A DNA stretch of 64,000 nucleotides from Cyathus striatus (taxonomy: Eukaryota; Basidiomycota; Agaricomycetes; Agaricales; Nidulariaceae): NCBI GenBank assembly GCA_025738555.1, contig JAOVFP010000005.1, positions 2,294,001 to 2,358,000 on the forward strand, written 5' to 3'. The notes under the pieces were generated by a model. The model saw only the letters and a program-made list of their open reading frames with translations, did no database searches and was not told where the DNA came from. The position numbers and the translations under genes were made by a program. How positions within the stretch are numbered: the first letter of the stretch is position 1; each line of letters opens with the position of its first letter. Of this stretch, positions 56,801 through 64,000 are shown piece by piece.

Positions 56801-57552
56801 ACCAGCAGGACAACTGGGCTGATCTCCTTCCCATTGCTGAGTTTGTGTATAATAATACACCAAGCTCAACTACTAATACGACTCCTTTCTTCGCCAATAA
56901 GGGTTATCATCCACAGATTACAGTCTACCCCAAACGTGATGTTACCTCTTTTCATGCTAGGGACTACGCCGTGGACCTCCAGGAACTTCATGAAAACCTC
57001 AAGGCTGAAATAGCACTTGCTCAGAAGCGCTATCAGGTTATCAGGTTGGAGCAGACAACTGTCGCTTGCCTGCCCTGGAGTTCAAAGTTGGAACTAAAGC
57101 CTTCGTCCACACTAAGTTCTTCAACACCACTCACCCTTCCAAGAAATTGGCTGAAAAGTATTATGGTCCCTTCGAGATCATTGCCGAAACTGGTACCCAC
57201 TCCCGCACCCTTAGACTCCCTTCCAATTTCCGAGCTGTACACCCTGTATTCCATGTCTCTATGCTCGAGCCTGCAGTTGAAAACACTATCCCTGGTCGAG
57301 AGATACCTCTGCCTCCCCCTGTGGAAATCAATGGAGATATTGAGTTTGAGATCAGTGAGATCTGTGACTCCAAGCTGGATCGCTGGTTCAAGAAATGTCC
57401 TCTTCATTACTTAGTCCGATGAACTGGTTATGAAGGAACAAATGAAGAACTCACTTGGTTGGCTGCCACCAAAGTAGAACATGCTACAGAGCTCATAGAG
57501 GAATTTCACACTCATTATCCTGATAAGCCCAATCCTTCTACTCCTGTTACAT
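53827..57552 (+). pseudogene. pol: pol of Gypsy element A
   Basis: Retropepsin-like domain with LLIDSGSTHCFAD (about 54,000). The RT follows, with TGA stops at 54,598, 54,715 and 54,865, each where relatives have Arg. RT motifs [20 protein letters not shown] and TVYLDDILIYSD are present. RNase H has VETDASDYALGAILS. Integrase zinc finger has HDHLLAGHPGQNKT and CTTCLRSK; the DDE core has MDFIEMLP, TSDYGSEF and GNRQTE. A frameshift near 57,040 is followed by a chromodomain (YLVR-TGYEGTNEELTW, with TGA for Trp at 57,420). Not functional as it stands. Confidence 0.88.
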
Positions 57553-57880
57553 AGACTTTCTCTGCTTACATTTTTTGTTTCTCCACTATAGTTTATTGTA
57601 TATCCATATTTGTCTTCTTGACCAAAGGTTGAAGATTGACACTTCTCTGGACACCGCTTGCATGATGACCACTATGTTTAATAAGCATAGCTGACTCATC
57701 ACTTTGCATACTTAACAAGGTGGGCTGAGAGTGGAAGTACAGGGTTGTATTGATTTTCTCCTAAGGTGTTTCTCTTACTCTGTCTTACTGTTTACTCTTA
57801 TGTTTTCATTCTCCTCACACCAGAAATCATTAAGTCCACAAAAAACAAGTATATAAGATTTTTTCCCCGCCTACTGTACA
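57553..57880. other. Gap between pol and the antisense gene
   Basis: About 330 bp of A/T-rich DNA with no gene. It would hold the 3' ends of both the sense pol transcript and the antisense transcript. Confidence 0.5.
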
Positions 57881-60800
57881 CTACTCTTTGTCTTCCTCCT
57901 CTTCTCCCTCTTCATTACTCCCAAACTCATTAGTCTCTGCTGGAGTACCCTCCTCTGCCGCCTGTGTGGTTGTCATCAACCTGTTCAATGTGCCCATCAA
58001 CTCCATATGCATGTGGACATTCCTCCCCAAGGCTTCCATGAGCATGTCCGATAAAGGGCTCCTGGAGTTGAGCTGCATCGCCAACTTGTCATGCTCATTC
58101 TCCACTAGGAAGAGCTGGTCCCTCAGGATCTTGCACTCAGTGTCAAACATTTTCCCCTTGGTCCACAATTCATCTGCCTGCTTCTCTGAGATCTCTAACT
58201 TCAACCTTGCCACCGCCAGTTGCATCTGCAACTCCTCCACCAATTTCTCCTGCCCAGCACCACTGGTCTCCATCTTCTCCAGACCTCTTCTCCGCTCCTC
58301 TGTGTTCCCTGGGACTACGGTCCCCCACATTATTCCTTCGTTGTTGCATCTCCCCTTCTTTGTCTGGCATGCCTCGCATGCCTTGTGGTTCATCTTTTTT
58401 CCCCTAGGAGCAAAGTCAGAACAACTCCAAAAAAGAAATGAACAACTTACTTGAGGTCTAGTAAACACTCCCTGTTTAACTTACTGCATATGCTGCAAGG
58501 GACCTTGGGCAAGACATACACCTCCTTCTTCTTTTTCTCCGTGGCCTTCTTGGTCTTCTCCACACCCTTACCCTTCTTCTCCGCCGATGTCCTCACTTCT
58601 TCCACCTCGACGTCAGACTTGTCGCCAGTTTGGCTCGCTGTGCCGGTACGACTCTTGCTTCCAGACTGGCTAGCCTTGCTGCTAGCATTGTCTTCCACTG
58701 CCTCATTGTCCACAAAGGCCTTGCTCTTCACCCCTTTGCACTGGGAAGTCCAGGTCGTCGTTTTCTTCCTTGGTGGCTTTGGCATCGCCTCTGTCATGTC
58801 CTCCGGATTTGTGTCGGTGCATTTCCTCTTAGAGCCACCTTCATTCTCCGCCCACCAGACACTCTTCTCCACTTCTTCCTCCAGAGACATAGTGTGGTCT
58901 TCAGCCTCCAACTGCTGAACAGTGCATTCACAGTCAGCAATCTGCTCCACACTCATGTAGGTACCTACCTGTGGAGTAGTTGTTACCTCCAGCTCAACTG
59001 TAGGAGTTGGAGCCCCTACCCTTGTTGGTCCTACCTTGGCTACTACTTGCTCCACTATTTCCTTCACCGCGGTTGAGTCGTCCACCAATGTGGAGGAATT
59101 AACTCAAGGACACATGGCGAGCGTCGCACCTAGACTTGTAGATGATACTACAACAACCCTAGAAAAGAGTATTCAGTAAAGTAATAACGTATCGAACACT
59201 TAGCTCGATGGAAAGAATGTTTGGAGGTTGACTCTTCTAATTGACTTCATAGCTCAGTAGACTCAGTATGTGCATGCCAAATAAAGTCAGAAAAGGAGGT
59301 AAATTTCCATCTCACACATCCCAAAGTATATATGGTAGCAGCACTAACCAAGGGATGGCACCACGTGTACTCTCACGTTGCCAGAGCCCAGAAAAAGGGT
59401 AAGGTACACGGATGAATACAAAATAAAGAAGCGGAAACGATGGTTAATGGTAAAAGTATAAAAAAACAACAGAGGTATGGTAATAAAGAGAGACCATGTT
59501 TGAATAAACGAAGAGACAACTTACCACTTCCAATACTCCTCGAACCAATGCATGACGTAGGTGACTCGCTCTTGACGATACCATGGAACACACAACGTCG
59601 GAGATGATGATTAGCTACTCTCCCCAAAGTAGCTATGCAGTGGACTAGGCTGCGAAACTCGACAACGTGTGGTTGGTGGTGGGGTGCACTGTTGTCGGAC
59701 ACCGGTTATCGGAGGATCGAAAGTAGAAGAGGGGAAATGAAGTCTAGATGTGTAATGTAGCAGAAAAATGAGGGTAACGATAATGAATAAAGGAAAAAAA
59801 ACAAATGATCGAGAAGAAATTTGAATAAGAACGACGAACGGACTAAAGATCAACCCAGCACCTCGACCCAAGTTCCTGTTCCTTCCACCAATCGGAGTGT
59901 CGCATGATGAGGGTAGAGACCCGGTCACCGTATCTTGACGGACGAACATCAGTCTGGAGGACCACACAAGTAGCTTGAGGACGAAAAAGAGGGGTCTTGA
60001 GAGGGTGTGAAACCCTAAGCCCTAGAGTCTTGAGTTGTCCGAGAGGCGCATAGTTCCCAAAGTGTCCGAACATCGCCCTGACAGGCCTTGAGGAGACAGA
60101 CAGGAAGCCTAGAGAGAACGAGTAAAGGTAAAAGCAGAGGGGTAAATATGAAGGCAGTATGCGGAACACGTTGTAGAGTAGGAGAGACGTGACAGTGCAT
60201 ACGCGCATCACATGTTGTTTGGCATTGGCTTCCCAATGTTTGGATAAGGCCGTGCCACGTCTCTAAGTCCACACAAGGGAACAAGAACACATAAACCTGA
60301 TGCACTGTTTGCACAGCACATCATAGAAGGAAATATAAGAGGGAAAATGGATATATAGAATATTAAAGTAAATAGAATTAATTAATAGAGGGGTAAGAGA
60401 TGAAAGAATGAAGTAAGTCAATTTATAAGCATATAACTGGGTTATACCAGCATACCAACTACTCCCTCCACACCAACATCACCAAGCTGTCAGCCTCCCT
60501 GTGGTAATGCAAAGACATTACCACTGACTCTGGACTAAACAACATTACTCCCAACCTTGCCATTGTCACCTCATATTCTGCGTGTACTGGTGGAGAAGTG
60601 CCTTGCCTTGTCAATTCCTCTGCTGGGTGACCAGTCAGCCTTGCCATGGTCTGCACAACCCTAGCCTTCACCACAGCCTGCTCACGTGTCTTTGCCCTTA
60701 TTGCTCCTAATCTTCCTCCCTCATTCACTTCCATTGCGTCCTCCTTCTCCACCCCAGCCTGCTCTGTCTCCTTCACTGCCTCGACCTCAGTTGACTCTGC

Positions 60801-60932
60801 CACTGATTCAATGCCTAGCTCTGCCCTAAGGGCCTTCAATTGCGCCTCCATCTCCTTGAGCTTCTTGAGCTTCTCCATGTCGATGGCCTTGGGCATGGGT
60901 TGAGAGCTTGAAGACATTGTTAAAGTAATCAT
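57881..60932 (-). CDS. Antisense accessory gene of Gypsy element A, zinc-cluster-like
   Basis: Minus-strand spliced gene inside the retrotransposon. Exon 60,932-60,459 starts MITLTMSSSSQPMPKAIDMEKLKKLKEM (M6 is a possible start); only the first part is certain. Exon about 59,098-58,451 is Lys/Glu-rich and ends PCSICSKLNREC-LLDL. A GT-AG intron (58,450-58,404, 47 bp) follows. Exon 58,403-57,881 opens GKKMNHKACEACQTKKGRC, then a coiled coil (EKLVEELQMQLAVARLKLEI) and an acidic tail. The six Cys read C-x2-C-x6-C-x13-C-x2-C-x6-C. That spacing matches Zn2Cys6, but the basic half comes second. Exons between 59,100 and 60,458 are uncertain. Frames are open while pol has stops. A DNA- or chromatin-binding role is inference; I do not recognise a named family. 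Confidence 0.55.
59101..60458 (-). other. Internal part of the antisense gene, exons unresolved
   Basis: CpG-richer than the surrounding pol region. The minus strand shows protein-like stretches separated by pyrimidine-rich intron-like DNA: 60,211-59,860 with GDRVSTLIMRHSDWWKEQ, and 59,580-59,520 with RVTYVMHWFEEYWK before a GTAAGT at about 59,522. The two stretches resemble each other (RV...W-E-W). I could not join them into one frame with confidence. Confidence 0.4.
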
Positions 60933-61098
60933 GTGTTATGGAGTTGATATAATGGGGTAAAGAATGGGTTTGATTTTTTCCTCCACAGCTGACCTTTATA
61001 TATCTGGACCTGATGTCAAAACGCTGATCAAATTTTCAAAAAGCTTATTGTTTGATCACATGCTCAGACCTCAAGGGCTCAGCCTTAAGGGGGAATAC

Positions 61099-61747
61099 TG
61101 TCATATCCCATATCACCTACCTCCAGACCTCTATTCTCTTACTCCACTTTCATCTATGTTTACTCCAGACTTTGATTACATTCTTAGTATTACTTATTGC
61201 TTACTGTACATAGATTACTTTCATTCCCTTTCTTCTGCTCTACTGAGCTATCCCCTCAGTATTGTAGTATACATCTCATAGTGAGTCACTTATCATTCTT
61301 AAGTGTGCCACTATCAGTTTTACTTTACACCGCCATATGCGCTCACTTCTCCAACATGTTTTATTATGTTTAATTAGTTAGTCTTCATTCTACGTATGCC
61401 TACCCCGACTGTACTTCTCTGCTGGCCTTTACTTACTCCGAGTCTCCAGTATTTAAGTAGCACTCAATTTGTACTTAGTCTTTAGTTTCATATTGAACTA
61501 TGTCCTCACCCCTCAGTCTGACTTGAGTTACACCTCTCATCTCCTCGTCTCTCGTCTTCTCCGAAGGGCTTGCCCTTACTCCGAAATACAGGACCAGGAA
61601 TCCCAGGGGTGCAGCACATAAGCTGAAGCCAAAGTCCTACCCCCTGAATTCTCATTCTCTGCTTTCGTCTCTTACTCACCCTTCGCTTCTCCGTAGTCAC
61701 CCTCTCATACTCCACTGCCAAGTCAGGCTAGGGGTATGGTCGTGACA
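61099..61747 (+). repeat. 3' LTR of Gypsy element A
   Basis: 649 bp, preceded by the polypurine-like AAGGGGGAATAC and followed by the CTGCT duplication. See the 5' LTR for the pattern of differences. Confidence 0.93.
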
Positions 61748-61849
61748 CTGCTCATGCACAACAGGTTATATACATTCTGGCTCATTTAGATAACATCATG
61801 TACAATACTACCTCCTAGTCCTTTTGGCCCATCTACCTTGAGTACCAAG

Positions 61850-62644
61850 CTGTAATAGTGCTTGATTTTGAGCAGCTTTCTTCATCTCGTATAGGTGTTG
61901 TAAGTAGCAGATCAGATAAAAGTCATAGTGTCATATATAAGGATTAAGATAGAAATGAAGATGATGGTTTTGAAGTGCATGTGGTGATAGCCACTGTGTA
62001 CTTCGTTCTTTGCCAAACTTTGGAAGAAGGTGACAGCTTCATACTATTTCAGTGATTGGAATAATGATAGCATGCTGAATGTGTGTGTTTGTAGATAGTG
62101 AAACTTGAAACATGTTGAGATCTCTGACAGGGTCTTCCTGGAATGGTTTAAACAAGTTGACATATGCAAGGGGGTGTGGATAGCTGCCATGCTCTTCAGG
62201 TAGTTTAAATATTAGGTGAACTTGTGCAACACAAAGTCCTGTAACAATGGTAAAGGTAAACCAATAATTTATCATATTAATACACATTGTTAACTCACAA
62301 CTAAGAGGGCCTAGATTTCTTTCAGATTCTTTTGCATGAATCAAAACAGTACTGAACCACCCATTTGTGGCTTCTTTCACCCCAGTTTCTGTGAGTCTTT
62401 CTGCTTGTGGAAGGGTCGCATGGATAACATCTATCAAACTTTGATTAGAAACTTCTGGTATAGGTGGTAATGAGAGCGTAAACTGCTTGTAGATGGGGAA
62501 AAGAGATTTTTCATCAAATGATACACATGCATGTGATCTGACATCCTTCTGAACAAAATCTTCAAGGTACAGTTGAACTTGTCCTAACTCATAACCACAA
62601 CAAGTCATAACCTGTACAAACTCATAAGATTTCAAGTCCACCAA
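61850..62644 (-). pseudogene. Plavaka-like (CACTA-related) transposon protein, C-terminal relic
   Basis: A 201-codon minus frame with AQVHLIFKLPEEHGSYPHPLAYV and NMFQVSLSTNTHIQHAIIIPITEIV. This matches the conserved C-terminal end of basidiomycete Plavaka-type transposase-associated proteins (PHPLAYVEWF, RSCHLIPKFG). After the stop, which replaces an Arg, the frame continues SCHLLPKFGKERSTQWLSPH to about 61,850 with a typical FYLNPYI ending. CpG-decayed. Gypsy element A inserted just beyond its 3' end. Confidence 0.55.
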
Positions 62645-63026
62645 ATTGGTGGGCGGGAGGATTGATCAAAAATGTCATAATCCTGTGAAATGCGATAATT
62701 CATAGGTTTGGTGTGGTTCCAAAACTCATAATAGTGTCTTAAAATAGAAATATATATGTAACAATGTGCTCGTTGTGTCTATTGTTTCATTGATGGGCTG
62801 CACCAGAATATAGTGAATACATTATGAAACATTTCCAAATGTTTTTCAGGTGTTTCTTATAAATTTTCTGATGGAGGCTAAGCATGAGTGCAACAATGGG
62901 CAGCCATAGCATAGCTAGAGTTTCAATATTTTAATCCCCAAGGCTGCAGATCTTTGAGACACCCATACTCCCCCCCCACTCAGAGCCGCATAATCCCAGT
63001 TCTCATCTTGAAACTCTTCTTTTAGC
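62645..63026. other. Unassigned DNA between transposon relics
   Basis: CpG-poor and A/T-rich, with a C-run at 62,970. No feature recognised. Confidence 0.4.
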
Positions 63027-64000
63027 ATGATAGCGCCTCTTGAGGTGTTAAAGTCTGGCCTATTGGAGGCCAAGCAACACATTAAAAAGAAGCATGATGC
63101 ACTTCTTGAATGCCTCGGTCACAAAGAACAACTCACAGCAGCAGAAGAAACCTGGCTTGATCATGGTGATGGAAATATCATTGACAAGACAGCAGTTGTG
63201 GATATTCTGGAAAATGCTTCAGACTATGAGCATGGGCTATCTCGACTCAACTCCCAGGAGAAAGCACTGGTAGATAAGCTTAAGGAACTTGGAAATGGGA
63301 TTAGAAACACTGTCATTCCAGGAAAGAAAAGGAAAAGTACGTACCCTAACCTCTGTTTTGTATATTACACTCACCACTGTTCTTACATTAGGACCAGAGA
63401 ATACAAAGTGTACACCTGCAGAATCTCAGTCAACCAAATCCAAAAACACCACCATACCAATTTTTACAAAGAAGGAGAATGCTACACTTGCACAGCAGAT
63501 CGAGATTCTGGATTGGCATCACCAGAGTGCTCATAAGCATCAGGGGGAAACAGCAGCACACTGGGACAAGATCTATCCAAACCTTAAACTTAAGCAACCT
63601 GCAATTTCAAAATGGCTTGCAAAAGAAGATAAGTGGCATACACAGTGGGCTGATGCTCAAGCACAAGGAAATTCAGGAACAATGAAGCGCATAAAGCAGG
63701 CAGAGTTCCCAGAAGTTAATGATATAGTTGAGCTCTGGATTGCAAAAGCAATGGAGGATGGTATTCATTTGACTGGGGAGGTAATATGACAGAAATGGAA
63801 CCAGTTTGCTAACATGGAGGGAATTCCAGAGGGAGACTGACTCACCTTGAGTAATGGTTGGATGGATGCAATAAAGAAGTGGTGCAGTCTAAAGGAGTTC
63901 AAAAATCATGGTGAAGCAGGATCAGCGAATGACACAGATCAAAAATGAACGTGCCTGTATTCATGAAATTCTTGAACAGTATAACTATCCATTGAGGGAT
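63027..64000 (+). pseudogene. pogo-like transposase (CENP-B/Tc5-type HTH), 5' part
   Basis: Starts ATG 63,027 with a Lys/Glu-rich leader. Intron about 63,338-63,392 (GTACGT ... TTACATTAG). Then the first HTH (TLAQQIEILDWHHQSAH ... QPAISKWLAKEDKW) and the CENP-B-type second HTH (FPEVNDIVELWIAKAMEDGI, TGEVI-QKWNQFANMEGIPE), followed by LSNGWMDAIKKWCSLKEF and HGEAGSAND. This is the order of fungal pogo/Tc1-superfamily transposases with a DDE endonuclease downstream. TGA at 63,787 and 63,838 replaces Arg-type positions. The catalytic domain lies beyond the window. Confidence 0.75.

Larger units (their letters stand above)
51379..61747 (+). mobile_element. Gypsy element A (chromovirus) with antisense gene
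   Basis: A full-length 10,369-bp element: LTRs 51,379-52,027 and 61,099-61,747, with perfect CTGCT duplications (51,374-51,378 and 61,748-61,752). gag and pol occupy 52.1-57.5 kb. About 3.5 kb between pol and the 3' LTR carry an antisense spliced gene. gag/pol have several stops from CpG decay. A polypurine-like AAGGGGGAATAC precedes the 3' LTR. It is the parent family of the solo LTRs at 8.5, 42.8 and 46.3 kb. No primer-binding site was recognised. Confidence 0.93.

Noticed and set aside
57888..58454. 188-codon plus-strand frame opposite the antisense gene
   Set aside because: It covers the intron acceptor of the minus-strand gene and has no recognisable motif. The minus strand has the Cys pattern, coiled coil and splice sites.
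59101..60458. Separate CpG-richer transposon nested in Gypsy element A
   Set aside because: No terminal inverted repeats or target duplication found. Protein-like stretches on the same strand as the antisense exons suggest it is part of that gene.

Overview
The window comes from a filamentous basidiomycete, most likely a mushroom-forming Agaricomycete. The evidence is dense short introns (about 45-65 bp), a DUF6589 protein, TPR-CHAT and coiled-coil/F-box families, Plavaka-like and DIRS-like elements, and chromodomain Gypsy retrotransposons. No rRNA, tRNA or CRISPR array was recognised. All exon structures and alignments were made by eye.

Layout. 1-14 kb is old repeat DNA: a decayed copy of a CHAT/MFS gene pair, a DIRS-like tyrosine-recombinase retroelement (about 3.9-10.3 kb) split by two solo LTRs and a hAT-like element, then the TPR half of a CHAT gene. 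That gene is cut at 13.3-15.8 kb by a hAT-like element that itself contains another element; its CHAT half follows at 15.8-16.6 kb. About 15.3-40.2 kb is a CpG-normal island. It holds an intact 12-exon MFS transporter, a decayed F-box gene with MITEs, a CACTA-like palindromic element, a hAT element that swallowed a young Gypsy element (24,846-31,699), an arrestin-like adaptor gene and the splicing-factor gene SF3B2. 40-64 kb is again CpG-poor: a DUF6589 gene broken by a solo LTR, F-box relics, satellite-bearing elements, a 10.4-kb Gypsy element (51,379-61,747) with an antisense spliced gene between pol and the 3' LTR, a Plavaka-like relic and the start of a pogo-like transposase.

How it fits together. 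Only the MFS transporter, the arrestin-like gene and SF3B2 look like working host genes. Everything outside the island carries C-to-T and G-to-A changes concentrated at CpG, turning CGA Arg codons into TGA stops and CGY Arg codons into His. Both edges of the island fall inside repeats whose two arms differ in decay. The younger Gypsy element shows a compact expression layout: a TATA box in the LTR, an AUG-free leader of about 0.9 kb, an AUG-less ORF ending in TAATG at the gag start, and a GGGTTTT slippery heptamer at the gag-pol junction. The older Gypsy element carries an antisense gene whose six cysteines look like a half-swapped Zn2Cys6 cluster; this is my best candidate for something undescribed.
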